Positions 35,583 through 44,815 of a stretch of 64,000 nt of DNA are shown one piece after another. The DNA is from Paraclostridium dentum (GTDB lineage Bacteria > Bacillota > Clostridia > Peptostreptococcales > Peptostreptococcaceae): positions 166,940 through 230,939 of the forward strand of contig NZ_WIPK01000003.1 of NCBI RefSeq assembly GCF_012922555.1, given 5' to 3'. Under the pieces are notes generated by a model. That model searched no databases. It worked only from the letters and a program-made list of their open reading frames with translations, and was not told where the DNA came from. The first letter of the stretch is position 1, and each line of letters starts with the position of its first letter. Made by a program: the position numbers and the translations under genes.

Positions 35583-36248
35583 ATGAAAAGTATATTTTTA
35601 GTTGAAGATGAAATTAAATTAAGAAATGAACTATCTACTCTGTTAGAAAGAAATGGATATAAGTGTATGAGTAGTGATGACTATGAAAATATTATAATAA
35701 ATATACTAGATGAACACCCTGATTTGGTGCTTTTAGATTTGAGCTTACCGGTATATGACGGATTTTATATATGTAAAGAAATTAGAAAAAAAGCTGATAT
35801 TCCAATTATTGTGGTTACTAGTAGTAAAAGTGATTTAGATGAACTTGACGTACTAAATTTAGGAGCAGATGATTTTATTAGTAAACCTTTTAACTCTAGA
35901 ATATTACTTGCTCGCATATCTACTGTATTAAAGAGGATTTATGGAGAACAAAAATCTATGATTATATCTCATAATGGAGCAGTACTTGATATATTAAAAA
36001 GCAAGGTATCTCACAATGGAAAAACTGTAGATCTTACTAAAACTGAATTAGGTATACTAAAATTATTAATGGAAAATAAAGAAACGATAATGACTAGGAA
36101 TGAAATAATTAGTAGTTTATGGGACATGGCTGAGTTTGTTGAAGATAGTACTCTTACAGTTAATGTTAATAGAATTAGAAAAAAACTTGAAGATATTGGA
36201 CTTGAAGAGTATGTAACAACTAAGAGAGGGTTAGGTTATATGGTATGA
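35583..36248 (+). CDS. BceR-like OmpR-family response regulator
   Basis: A 221-residue regulator with a receiver domain (LVEDE, phospho-Asp in LVLLDLSLPVYDG, Lys in ISKPF) and a winged-helix output domain ending in TKRGLGYMV. The start is ATG 35583 behind AGGAGG; an upstream in-frame ATG at 35532 lacks a ribosome site. It overlaps the kinase gene by four bases (ATGA). The kinase, ABC ATPase and ten-helix permease that follow identify it as the regulator of a Bce-type antimicrobial-peptide sensing module. The predicted target sites are at 37289-37318. Confidence 0.92.
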   Translation: MKSIFLVEDEIKLRNELSTLLERNGYKCMSSDDYENIIINILDEHPDLVLLDLSLPVYDGFYICKEIRKKADIPIIVVTSSKSDLDELDVLNLGADDFISKPFNSRILLARISTVLKRIYGEQKSMIISHNGAVLDILKSKVSHNGKTVDLTKTELGILKLLMENKETIMTRNEIISSLWDMAEFVEDSTLTVNVNRIRKKLEDIGLEEYVTTKRGLGYMV

Positions 36249-37243
36249 CAATATTTAGTTATATAAAAGATAAAATTTTAATTATTTTTATATTCTTTAT
36301 TACTATCATAATATCATATGCTTTTATGATAGCGATTAATTTAGAATATTACTCAGCATTATACATAGAAATGATATTTGTTATGAGTTTTATATTAATA
36401 TTTTTCTTTGATTTTATAAGAAAGAAAAAATATTATGATGAGATGATAAGATTATTTGAGGAGATAGAAGAAAAGTCATATATCACAGAAATAATAAAAA
36501 AACCAAATTTTATAGAAGGCAAGATATTATATGATCTTTTAAAAATTGAGGGCAAATATATAAATGACATAAATCAAGCTTATAATAATAAATTTATAGA
36601 ATATCGTAGGTATATTGAAACATGGGTACATGAGATAAAGACACCAATAGCTACTTCAAAATTATTAATAGAAAATAACAAAAACAAAACAACATTGAGT
36701 ATTGAGGAAGAAATCCATAAAATAGATGACTATATAGAACAAGTTCTTTATGTGTCGAAAAGTGATACTGTAGAAAAAGATTATCACATAAAGAAATTAT
36801 ATATGAAAGATATTGTAATGAATGTTATGAGAAGAAAGTCAAAAGAGATAATAAATGAAAATATAAAGCCTAATTTACATGACTTAGATTTTTATATACT
36901 TTCAGATGAAAAATGGATTGAATTTATTATTGGACAAATAATCAGTAATTCTATTAAATACAAAAGTGATAAACCTATTATTGAAATATATAGTGAAAAG
37001 TCATCTAGTAGAATTGATTTATACATAAGGGACAATGGAATTGGTATTCCTAGACAAGATATAACAAGAGTATTTGAAAAAGGCTTTACAGGTTCAAACG
37101 GAAGAACGAAACATTCTGAGTCTACAGGTATAGGATTATATTTGTGTAAGAAACTTTGTGATAAATTAGAGGTAGGTATTGAGGTAATGCCAGATATTTT
37201 AGAAGGAACAAATATTAAATTAACGTTCTTAGAGGCTAGATAA
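36245..37243 (+). CDS. BceS-like intramembrane-sensing histidine kinase
   Basis: A 332-residue kinase with two closely spaced N-terminal membrane helices (about residues 10-31 and 37-57) and almost no external loop, the mark of BceS-type kinases that sense through a partner ABC transporter. The phospho-His is in ETWVHEIKTPIATSK; the ATPase domain shows ISNSIKYK, IRDNGIGIP and STGIGLYLCKKL. Its stop codon overlaps the left arm of a terminator, which would separate it from the ABC genes. Confidence 0.9.
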   Translation: MTIFSYIKDKILIIFIFFITIIISYAFMIAINLEYYSALYIEMIFVMSFILIFFFDFIRKKKYYDEMIRLFEEIEEKSYITEIIKKPNFIEGKILYDLLKIEGKYINDINQAYNNKFIEYRRYIETWVHEIKTPIATSKLLIENNKNKTTLSIEEEIHKIDDYIEQVLYVSKSDTVEKDYHIKKLYMKDIVMNVMRRKSKEIINENIKPNLHDLDFYILSDEKWIEFIIGQIISNSIKYKSDKPIIEIYSEKSSSRIDLYIRDNGIGIPRQDITRVFEKGFTGSNGRTKHSESTGIGLYLCKKLCDKLEVGIEVMPDILEGTNIKLTFLEAR

Positions 37244-37257
37244 TAGCCTCTTTTTTA
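37231..37257 (+). terminator. Intrinsic terminator after the kinase gene
   Basis: AGAGGCTA pairs with TAGCCTCT around a five-base loop, followed by TTTTT. The kinase stop codon lies within it. Confidence 0.82.
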
Positions 37258-37288
37258 TTTATTTTAAACTTATATACAGATAATAATA

Positions 37289-37333
37289 TTACAAAGATGT
37301 TATATTACTGTTATGTAAATCTGTGGATGATAA
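37289..37333 (+). promoter_or_regulatory. Tandem BceR-like boxes and promoter of the ABC genes
   Basis: TTACA-AAGA-TGTTA (37289-37302) and TTACT-GTTA-TGTAA (37305-37318) each match the BceR consensus TNACA-N4-TGTAA with one change. GATAAT (37328-37333) is a likely -10, 45 bases before the ATPase start codon. Confidence 0.6.
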
Positions 37334-37378
37334 TTTTTTGAAGTGATATCATTATATCAACAAAAGGAGGTAAGAATT

Positions 37379-38146
37379 ATGAATAAAATATTAAAGGTTA
37401 AAAATATAGAAAAATATTATAAAAATAAAGGCAGTATTACAAAAGCGGTTGATAATATAAGTTTTGAAGTAAGAAATGGAGAATATATAGGAATAATGGG
37501 TGCTTCAGGAAGTGGAAAAACTACTTTATTAAATTGTATTTCGACTATAGATACAATAACTGCAGGTAATATTTATATAGATGGCGATGATATAACAAAA
37601 ATGAATGAAGATGAATTATCTAAGTTTCGTAGAGAAAAACTAGGATTTATTTTCCAAGATTTTAATTTATTAGATACTCTTAATGCACATGATAATATTG
37701 CTCTAGCACTTGCAATATTAGGAAATAAGCCTAATGAAATTGATTCGAAAATAAATAAAATAGCAATAAAGTTAGGAATAAAAGAGATACTTAATAAATA
37801 TCCTTATGAACTATCTGGAGGTCAAAAACAGAGGATAGCTTGTGCAAGGGCTATAATTACAAATCCGTCATTAATCTTAGCGGATGAGCCCACGGGTGCA
37901 TTAGACTCGAAATCTGCTAGAATGTTTCTAGAAAATCTTGAAATTTTAAATGAAGAATTAAATGCAACCATATTGATGGTAACACATGATGCGTTTACAG
38001 CTAGTTACTGTAAAAGAATCTTGTTCATAAAGGATGGAAAAATATTTAATGAGTTAGTAAGGGGGAATGATTCTCGTAAAGAATTTTTTGACAAAATAAT
38101 TAGAGTAATTTCTATTCTAGGAGGCGATAATCAGCATGTTTTCTAA
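37379..38146 (+). CDS. BceA-like ABC transporter ATP-binding protein
   Basis: A 255-residue ATPase with Walker A GASGSGKTT, Q-loop FQDFNLLDTLN, signature LSGGQKQRIACARAI and Walker B LILADEPTGALDS. FNLLDTL and the ADEPTGALD wording are typical of BceA/YxdL proteins. The start is ATG 37379 behind AAAGGAGGT. It overlaps the permease gene by 11 bases. Its role is to power removal of peptide antibiotics from their lipid targets and to report flux to the kinase. Confidence 0.92.
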   Translation: MNKILKVKNIEKYYKNKGSITKAVDNISFEVRNGEYIGIMGASGSGKTTLLNCISTIDTITAGNIYIDGDDITKMNEDELSKFRREKLGFIFQDFNLLDTLNAHDNIALALAILGNKPNEIDSKINKIAIKLGIKEILNKYPYELSGGQKQRIACARAIITNPSLILADEPTGALDSKSARMFLENLEILNEELNATILMVTHDAFTASYCKRILFIKDGKIFNELVRGNDSRKEFFDKIIRVISILGGDNQHVF

Positions 38147-40220
38147 TGGAAAAGGTCATATATCTCAAATTTCAAATGAGTCATTTAAACAATTAGCAAA
38201 AAGTAATGTAAAAAAAAGTATTAAAGATTATATGATTTATTTTATAACCCTTTCATTTGGAGTTGCACTTTTATACAGTTTTAACTCTATAGATAATATA
38301 CTGTCAAATCTTATGGGAAATGGTATGCTAGATGCATATATCTATATGTCTAGAGGTATATTAGGAGGATTTTCTATAATTATATGCTTAGTTTTCGGAT
38401 TTCTAATAACCTACTCTAATAATTTTATAATGAAAAAACGTAAGAGAGAATTCGGGATATACATAACTCTGGGGATGGATAAAAGAGATATTAATAAGTT
38501 AATGCTAAAAGAAAATACTATTATAGGTTTTCTTTCATTATGTGTTGGATTGATATTTGGTATATTTGCATCACAAGGTATTGGTATAATTATATTCAAA
38601 ATGATAAATATTGATTCATTAGCATTTAAATTTTCTGTTTCAATAAGTGCAATTATAAAAACTATATTATTATTTGGGTTTGTCTTATTATTAGTAAATA
38701 TATTTAATAAAAAAAATATAGAGAAATATAAATTAATTGATTTGATCAATTCGAATAAAAAAAATGAAAGCTTTACAAATGATAAAGGAATAAAGAATAT
38801 TATTGTTTTCATTCTATCAATTATGTTAATATTAGGGTCTTATATGATACTAAAAACTTTATTTGAGCCTAATAATACGATAATTAGTATATGCATAGTC
38901 TTAATATTGATAGGTACTTACTTATTTTTTATATCGATATCTGATTTTGTATTGAAGCAAATAAAAAAGCGTAAAAAATTATATTATGATAATTTAACTA
39001 TGTTTACAATTAGTCAGATGAGTAGCCGTATTAAGAGCATGAGTTTATCTATAACTGTAATTTGTTTAGTTATATTTGCAGCATTAGTTATAATTCCATT
39101 TGGAATGGGATTTGCAGATTATTTAAAACAAGATTTAGGAGTAACAACTCCATTTGATGCTACAGTAACTAGATATAATAATAGGATTAAAGATGAAAAT
39201 GTATTTAATGAAGAAAAAGTATATAGTGATGATAAGCTATTAACAACAGAAACATATAATACTTTAAAGGATACTCTTGTTAAAGGTGGTTTTCCTTACG
39301 ATGACTTGGTATCTAAGTCTGCTGAAGTAAAATTATATGAATTAAAGAATATTACTTTCAATAAGATATTTAATAATGTTAAAAATGATTATGATATACC
39401 TATAATGGGGATTACAGATTATAACAAAATAAGAAAACAACAAGGGTTAAAGGAGATAGATCTTAAAAATAATGAATTTGTACTAAATGGAAATGGACCT
39501 AAAGCTAAAAAATTATTAGATGGATTAATAAATAACAATATGGCTTTAAAATTAAATATAAATAATCACAAACTTAAATTTTTGAATATAAGTTCAGATA
39601 TATATTACCATAATAGCAATATTGTTCCTGATTCTATAACTTTGATAGTTCCAAATCAAGTTTTAGAGAATTTGTACCCAACAATGACATGCTTAAATGT
39701 TAATTATATAAAATCAAACAATGAATATGACAACAAGTTCTCACATGAATTAATTAATTTTAGCGATAATGAGAGTTATGACTTAAACTTTGAATCAAAG
39801 TTAGTTATTGATGGGGAGAAAATTTCACTTAATGTAGTATTTTCATTTATATCCATATACCTAGGAATAATACTACTTATATCTGTAGGAGCTATATTAG
39901 CACTTAAACAAATTTCAGAATCAACATCAAATAAAGAGCGTTTTGATACTTTGAGAAAGCTTGGTGTCAAAGAAAAGGATATGAAAAAATCTATCTTTAT
40001 TCAAGTTTTAATTTTATTTAGTATGCCTTTAATATTAGCTACAATTCATTCTATATTTGTATCAAATTTATTGTATGAAGTAATTTTAGAATTATCAAGT
40101 GTAGGATTATATAAGAATATATGTGTATCTTCAGCTATAGTAGCTGTAATATATGGTTCATATTTCTTTGCAAGTTATTATGAGAGCTTAAGTATTATAA
40201 ATAACAAAAAGAATAGATAA
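38136..40220 (+). CDS. BceB-like ABC transporter permease
   Basis: A 694-residue permease with about ten membrane helices and one large extracytoplasmic domain (about residues 330-560) between helices seven and eight, the BceB layout. FtsX-like segments include FIMKKRKREFGIYITLGMDKRDI and ERFDTLRKLGVKEKDM. The external domain decides which peptide (bacitracin-, nisin- or mannopeptimycin-like) is recognised and cannot be predicted by eye. It is coupled to the ATPase by overlap and followed by a terminator. Confidence 0.9.
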   Translation: MFSNGKGHISQISNESFKQLAKSNVKKSIKDYMIYFITLSFGVALLYSFNSIDNILSNLMGNGMLDAYIYMSRGILGGFSIIICLVFGFLITYSNNFIMKKRKREFGIYITLGMDKRDINKLMLKENTIIGFLSLCVGLIFGIFASQGIGIIIFKMINIDSLAFKFSVSISAIIKTILLFGFVLLLVNIFNKKNIEKYKLIDLINSNKKNESFTNDKGIKNIIVFILSIMLILGSYMILKTLFEPNNTIISICIVLILIGTYLFFISISDFVLKQIKKRKKLYYDNLTMFTISQMSSRIKSMSLSITVICLVIFAALVIIPFGMGFADYLKQDLGVTTPFDATVTRYNNRIKDENVFNEEKVYSDDKLLTTETYNTLKDTLVKGGFPYDDLVSKSAEVKLYELKNITFNKIFNNVKNDYDIPIMGITDYNKIRKQQGLKEIDLKNNEFVLNGNGPKAKKLLDGLINNNMALKLNINNHKLKFLNISSDIYYHNSNIVPDSITLIVPNQVLENLYPTMTCLNVNYIKSNNEYDNKFSHELINFSDNESYDLNFESKLVIDGEKISLNVVFSFISIYLGIILLISVGAILALKQISESTSNKERFDTLRKLGVKEKDMKKSIFIQVLILFSMPLILATIHSIFVSNLLYEVILELSSVGLYKNICVSSAIVAVIYGSYFFASYYESLSIINNKKNR

Positions 40221-40226
40221 TGATTG

Positions 40227-40262
40227 AAAAGCTTATATCCATTTGATATGAGCTTTTTTTAT
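40227..40262 (+). terminator. Intrinsic terminator of the Bce-like ABC genes
   Basis: A 13-bp stem (40227-40239 with 40245-40257) ends in a run of T. Confidence 0.9.
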
Positions 40263-40351
40263 TATTAATATCTTAATTGAATACCATCTTAAATTAAGTA
40301 GAAGAATAATGATATAGATACTAAAATTGGGTTAAGGTGGTGAACTAAAAT

Positions 40352-41074
40352 ATGAGCAAGATAGCTAAAAGAGGATATGATGAACATGATAAAAGGTGGT
40401 TTTCTGATAAAGAGCTTATAAGATTGAAAAAAGCTAAAGAAGAAGTTGAGTGGCTAATAAATAGAGAATATAAAATAGATGCTGTAGTAAATTTTGTATG
40501 TAATAGATATCAATTTTCAAATAGACAAAGAGATTGTATAAAAAGGATAGTGTGTTCCAATGAAAATAAACATATAAGAAAAAACAAAAGATTAGATATA
40601 GAGGAGATAAGTGAAGGACCTATATATATAGATGGATTTAATACGATAATAACTTTAGAAGTAGCTTTATCAAAAGGAACATTAATATTAGGAAGTGATG
40701 GAAATATTAGAGATTTAGCAGGACTTAGAGGAACATATAAAGTCATTGATAAAACAGAAGAAGCCCTAACATTAATAGCTAATTTTTTAGAGAAAAACAA
40801 TTGTAAGTCAGTAATTTTTTATTTGGATTCGCCAGTATCTAATTCTGGAAATTTAAAACATAAGATACTTGAATGTTTTGATCAAAAAAGAGTTGATGTT
40901 GATGTAAACATAGTAAACAATCCAGATGTTGTTTTAGAAAAACTGGATAGGGTAGTTAGTAGTGATGCAATAATAATCGATAAATGTATAAGTTACTTCA
41001 ATATGACCAGATCTATAATTGAAGAATATATAAAAGAAGCGAACATCATTAATCTAAATGATATAATTAACTAA
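40352..41074 (+). CDS. DUF434-family protein
   Basis: A 240-residue cytoplasmic protein with an N-terminal helical DUF434-type region (AKRGYDEHDKRWFSDKELIRLKKAKEEVEWLINREYKIDAVVNFV) and a C-terminal alpha/beta domain (about residues 90-235) with regularly spaced Asp: YIDGFNTIITLE, LGSDGNIRDLAG, FYLDSPVSNSG, AIIIDKC. Those acidic positions on strand ends look like a PIN- or Toprim-like metal site, suggesting a nuclease, but this is only an impression. Function is unknown; 27 bases separate it from the MerR gene. Confidence 0.75.
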   Translation: MSKIAKRGYDEHDKRWFSDKELIRLKKAKEEVEWLINREYKIDAVVNFVCNRYQFSNRQRDCIKRIVCSNENKHIRKNKRLDIEEISEGPIYIDGFNTIITLEVALSKGTLILGSDGNIRDLAGLRGTYKVIDKTEEALTLIANFLEKNNCKSVIFYLDSPVSNSGNLKHKILECFDQKRVDVDVNIVNNPDVVLEKLDRVVSSDAIIIDKCISYFNMTRSIIEEYIKEANIINLNDIIN

Positions 41075-41101
41075 AAAACATTGATTATAGAGAGGATATA
41101 A

Positions 41102-41941
41102 ATGAGTAATAAAACAAATATAAAAGACTTATTTACAATAGGAGAAATAGCAATTTTATTTGATATTAATAAAAAGACATTAAGGTATTATGATGAAATA
41201 GACTTATTTAAGCCAAGTTATATAGACGAAAAAAATAACTATAGATACTACACAACAAATCAATTTGAAAAACTAAACACTATAATTTATCTAAAAAGTA
41301 TGGGAATAGCACTAAGTAAAATAAAATCTCATTTAGATAATAGAAGTATAAATAATACTCTTAAATTATTCGAAATTCAAGAACAAGCAATTAAGAAAAA
41401 GATAGAAGAATTAGAAATTATACAAAATAAAGTTAAGGGTAGAATTAGTAAAATAAAAGATTCAATAGACTATGAAAAAATAAATAAAATAATAGAAGCG
41501 GATATTGAAGAGAGGTCTATTGTTTTATTAAAGGAAGAAGTTAAGACAAACAAAGACTTAGAAATTTCTATTAGAAAGCTAGAAAATAAGGCAAATAAAA
41601 AATCATCTATATTTTTAGGAGAAGTAGGGGTTTCTATATCTAAAAATAAATTAAAAAATAAATTATTTAAAGATTATGACTCAACTTTTATTTTTGTAGA
41701 AAATAAAAAATATAGTAAAGAAATAAGCAAAATTTTACCTAAAGGAAAATATATATGTCTAAGATTTAGTGGATTACATGATGATTCTGATATTTATTAT
41801 GAAAGAATTTTAAAATATATAGAAGAAAATAACTATGAAATATTAGAGGATTCGATAGAAATAACCTTAGTAGATTCAGGATTAACTACAAATTCTTCAG
41901 AATATGTAACAGAAATACAAATACTAGTAAAAAGATATTGA
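41102..41941 (+). CDS. MerR-family regulator with effector-binding domain
   Basis: A 279-residue regulator with an N-terminal MerR winged helix (FTIGEIAILFDINKKTLRYYDEIDLFKPSYID, YRYYTTNQFEKL), a long dimerisation coiled coil (about 75-125) and a C-terminal GyrI/BmrR-type ligand-binding domain (about 140-279). Such BmrR-like proteins activate multidrug efflux genes on binding hydrophobic cations. No transporter is adjacent, so the target may be its own operon or be distant. Confidence 0.87.
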   Translation: MSNKTNIKDLFTIGEIAILFDINKKTLRYYDEIDLFKPSYIDEKNNYRYYTTNQFEKLNTIIYLKSMGIALSKIKSHLDNRSINNTLKLFEIQEQAIKKKIEELEIIQNKVKGRISKIKDSIDYEKINKIIEADIEERSIVLLKEEVKTNKDLEISIRKLENKANKKSSIFLGEVGVSISKNKLKNKLFKDYDSTFIFVENKKYSKEISKILPKGKYICLRFSGLHDDSDIYYERILKYIEENNYEILEDSIEITLVDSGLTTNSSEYVTEIQILVKRY

Positions 41942-41973
41942 CATTCCATCTACTGGAATGTTTATTATTTTTT
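41941..41973 (+). terminator. Intrinsic terminator of the MerR gene
   Basis: ACATTCCA pairs with TGGAATGT across a five-base loop, followed by a T-rich tail. The stop codon's last base starts the stem. Confidence 0.75.
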
Positions 41974-42039
41974 ATAATAAACATGGTAGTAAAATACGAG
42001 TTTTATTATAAATAGGACTCAAAGTTTTGGAGGATTAAT

Positions 42040-42741
42040 ATGAAATTTAGTGTATCAAGTGAAGTCTTTGAAAAGTTAGATAATGTTTGTTTTGGAGTTA
42101 TAGTAGCAAAGGGAATTGATAATAGTTTAGTAAAAAATGATATTGTAGGAAAATTAGATAAATCAATAAAAGACTGTGAAGATAAATTTAAAGACACTAA
42201 GGTTAAAGAATTAGAGGGAATACTATATTATAGAGATGCATTTAAAGAATTAGGAATTAACCCAAATAAATTTATGAGCTCTATTGAAGCTATGCTTACT
42301 AGAACATCTAAAGGTAAAGGGCTACCTAACATAAGTCCTATTGTAGATTTAGGAAATGCAGTATCTTTAAAATATATGGTTCCATTAGGAGCACATGATA
42401 TAGATACGTTAGAAGGGGATATAGAGGTTAGATTTTCTAAAGAAGGGGATAGTTTTATTCCTTTAGGAACTGAAGAAACAGAAATTTTGGAAGATGGGGA
42501 GTTGATTTATTCAGCTGGGGACAATGTAAGAACAAGAAGATGGATATGGAGACAAAGCGAGCAAGGAAAAATCACCAATGAAAGTAAGAACATATTTTTA
42601 CCTATAGATGGATTTACAAATAAAAACTATGATAGTGTTATGTCGGCAAGAGATGAATTAGCAAGTTTATTAAAAGAAGTATTTTCTTGTGATGTAAAGG
42701 TAGGATTTATAGATAAAAACAATACAGAATTTGAAATATAA
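42040..42741 (+). CDS. Stand-alone B3/4-domain protein
   Basis: A 233-residue protein made almost only of the B3/B4 domain found in phenylalanyl-tRNA synthetase beta subunits (YYRDAFKELGINPNKFMSSIEAMLTR, LPNISPIVDLGNAVSLKYMVPLGAHDID). In the synthetase this domain edits mischarged Tyr-tRNA(Phe). The free-standing family (COG3382) is common in Firmicutes and its role is unclear; trans-editing or amino-acid-related binding is possible. It has its own GGAGG site and its own terminator. Confidence 0.82.
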   Translation: MKFSVSSEVFEKLDNVCFGVIVAKGIDNSLVKNDIVGKLDKSIKDCEDKFKDTKVKELEGILYYRDAFKELGINPNKFMSSIEAMLTRTSKGKGLPNISPIVDLGNAVSLKYMVPLGAHDIDTLEGDIEVRFSKEGDSFIPLGTEETEILEDGELIYSAGDNVRTRRWIWRQSEQGKITNESKNIFLPIDGFTNKNYDSVMSARDELASLLKEVFSCDVKVGFIDKNNTEFEI

Positions 42742-42749
42742 AATTAGTT

Positions 42750-42794
42750 AAAAAGGTTTAAGGGGTGTCCTATTTAACCCATTAAACCTTTTTA
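42750..42794 (+). terminator. Intrinsic terminator of the B3/4-domain gene
   Basis: AAAAAGGTTTA (42750-42760) pairs with TAAACCTTTTT (42783-42793) around a long loop. The right arm overlaps the inverted repeat at 42772-42813. Confidence 0.65.
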
Positions 42795-42813
42795 TTTAGT
42801 TAATGGGTTAAAT
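42772..42813 (+). promoter_or_regulatory. 14-bp-arm inverted repeat, candidate activator site
   Basis: ATTTAACCCATTAA (42772-42785) and TTAATGGGTTAAAT (42800-42813) are perfect complements. They lie 117-160 bp upstream of the sigma-54 promoter, a good enhancer distance, and could instead form an RNA hairpin competing with the terminator. Confidence 0.45.
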
Positions 42814-42929
42814 ATATAACAAAATATAATAATTAGATAAATTGAATTTAAAAAGAGTTTGTTATCAAAATAAAAAACATTTACTTAAATTTCAATGATT
42901 ATACGCAATGTATTTTTTGAAAAATTAAT

Positions 42930-42946
42930 TTGGCATAGATATTGCT
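42930..42946 (+). promoter_or_regulatory. Sigma-54 (-24/-12) promoter of the NhaC-like gene
   Basis: TTGGCATAGATATTGCT has GG (42932-42933) and GC (42944-42945) ten bases apart. It has the same form as the promoters at 23464 and 47604. Confidence 0.85.
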
Positions 42947-43080
42947 TAATAGTATTATGAGACAAAATGATAAGGATGGTGATTTTTAATACTTTAGGAA
43001 AAGGATATCAAAAACCAAGAATATTGGTTACTTATCAATTACATACAAATAAAAGAGATTAAGAAGGATGGGCAGTTAAA

Positions 43081-44511
43081 ATGAGCAAAAACATAGAAAA
43101 AAGAAAACCTACATTTCAGTTTGCAGTGTTAGTAATGGTTGCAATTATATCTTTAACTACAGTTGGAATGGTTGTTTTTAAGGCATCTATAACAACAATG
43201 TTTTTATTATCATGGTTAATAGTAGTTCCTGCTGCTATGAAGTTAGGTTACACGAATAGTGAAATTGAAGAAATGGGATTTGATGTTGGAAAAGGTGCAT
43301 TTCAATCTAATATAATTGTGCTTTCTGTTGGAGTATTGATTGCTACATGGATAGCGGCTGGAACTATTCCGACTATTGTGTATAGTGGACTTGCTATAAT
43401 AACACCTAAATATTTTTTAGTTACAACATTAGTAGTATGTTCTTTAACATCTATAGCTACTGGTACTTCATGGGGGACTTTAGGTACTTCAGGTATAGCT
43501 TTAATGAGTATTGGAACTAGTATGGGGGTTCCTGCTGGATTAACAGCTGGAGCTATAATATCTGGTGCATTTTTCGGAGATAAGATTTCTCCTCTTTCAG
43601 ACTCTACGAACTTATCAGCAGCAGTTTGTAAAACTGATGTAATAACTCATATAAAACATATGACTTTATCAGCAGTTCCAGCTTATATAATTTGTGTAGT
43701 TTTATATACAGTTATAGGATTTAAATATGCTAATAATACTATAGATTACAATCAAATAAATCAAGTAATGGAAGTTTTAAAAGCTAATTTCAATATAGGA
43801 TTTGTTTCAATAATACCAATAATATTTTTACTTATTCTATTACTTTTACAAAAGCCATCTATAGTTTCTATACTAGCTTCAGGAGTAGCAGGTGCAATTA
43901 TAGCATTTTTCCAAGAAGGCGAAAGTATTAGTAAGTTATTAAATTATATGCTTAATGGTTTTTCTATAGATACAGGGCTTGAATATACAGATAAACTATT
44001 AAATCGTGGTGGAATAATGAGTATGGCAGAGACTGTATTATTAGTATTTATAGTATTTGTTATAGCTGGAATTTTACAAAAGACAGGGTTTTTAGAAGTT
44101 TTATTACAACCTATGTTAAGTAAGATAGGAAAGTCTAGAACTAAATTAATTGGAACTACATTTATATCTAGTTATCTTGCAAATGCGTTTAGTTCTTCTA
44201 TGATGTTTACATCTGTATTTGTAGGAACTATAATGGAACCTTTATACAAGGAATTTAATTTAAAACCTGAAAACTTATCTAGGATTATACAAGATACTGC
44301 AACCTTAGGGGCTCCACTAATTCCATGGAATTCAAATGCAATATTTTGTAGTCAGACATTAGGAGTTAGTTCTTTTGAATTTATTCCATACTGTTTCTTA
44401 AACTGGATAACTCCTTTAATAACATTTATATATGGAGTTACAGGATTTACAATGAAAACGTACACAGAAGAAGAAGTTGTTATGATGAGAGAAGTTGAAG
44501 ACGCTATATAA
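43081..44511 (+). CDS. nhaC: NhaC-family Na+/H+ or substrate antiporter
   Basis: A 476-residue membrane protein with about 11-12 helices. The NhaC signature is strong: SIATGTSWGTLGTSGIALMSIGTSMGVPAGLTAGAIISGAFFGDKISPLSDSTNLSAA. A second conserved block is NAFSSSMMFTSVFVGTIMEPLYKE. NhaC proteins exchange sodium or, in some branches, carboxylates or amino acids against protons. Control by a sigma-54 promoter is unusual for plain pH homeostasis and suggests a link to amino acid fermentation, perhaps with the TyrR-like regulator downstream. Confidence 0.9.
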   Translation: MSKNIEKRKPTFQFAVLVMVAIISLTTVGMVVFKASITTMFLLSWLIVVPAAMKLGYTNSEIEEMGFDVGKGAFQSNIIVLSVGVLIATWIAAGTIPTIVYSGLAIITPKYFLVTTLVVCSLTSIATGTSWGTLGTSGIALMSIGTSMGVPAGLTAGAIISGAFFGDKISPLSDSTNLSAAVCKTDVITHIKHMTLSAVPAYIICVVLYTVIGFKYANNTIDYNQINQVMEVLKANFNIGFVSIIPIIFLLILLLLQKPSIVSILASGVAGAIIAFFQEGESISKLLNYMLNGFSIDTGLEYTDKLLNRGGIMSMAETVLLVFIVFVIAGILQKTGFLEVLLQPMLSKIGKSRTKLIGTTFISSYLANAFSSSMMFTSVFVGTIMEPLYKEFNLKPENLSRIIQDTATLGAPLIPWNSNAIFCSQTLGVSSFEFIPYCFLNWITPLITFIYGVTGFTMKTYTEEEVVMMREVEDAI

Positions 44512-44526
44512 AAAGGAGAAATTAAT

Positions 44527-44802
44527 ATGGAGTTTCATTATTACTATATAATTCAAGATATTGTAGGCGTACTTATGGCATTTATAGGGATAAGAATGTT
44601 TACATTAAGTATAAGAATGATTTTATCGAGTAAAAAATCTAAAAATGGAATATTAATATCTATTAGCTATGCTTTAATTACAATTGCTGGTGTTAACTTA
44701 TTATTTAATAACTTCGGATTAAAGCCTTGGATCGTAAGTATAATTTTGATACTTTTAAGTTTATTAATTACAAATATAGTTAAAACTGATAAAACAATAT
44801 AA
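44527..44802 (+). CDS. Small three-helix membrane protein after NhaC
   Basis: A 91-residue hydrophobic protein, not recognised, with about three membrane helices (near residues 8-32, 42-62 and 66-85). It starts 15 bases after nhaC behind AAAGGAG and ends before a terminator, so it is cotranscribed with the antiporter. It may be an accessory subunit or a stabilising small protein. Confidence 0.7.
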   Translation: MEFHYYYIIQDIVGVLMAFIGIRMFTLSIRMILSSKKSKNGILISISYALITIAGVNLLFNNFGLKPWIVSIILILLSLLITNIVKTDKTI

Positions 44803-44815
44803 ATATACATTAAAT

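Larger units (their letters stand above)
42742..43080. other. Intergenic region with terminator, inverted repeat and sigma-54 promoter
   Basis: This 339-bp spacer has no gene. From left to right it holds the B3/4 gene terminator, a long inverted repeat that overlaps it, an AT-rich stretch, a -24/-12 promoter at 42930-42946 and a leader of about 120 bases with no obvious riboswitch. Confidence 0.7.

Noticed and set aside
42742-42930. TYR boxes upstream of nhaC
   Set aside because: No TGTAAA-N6-TTTACA or close variant was found, so I do not assign nhaC to the TyrR-like activator.
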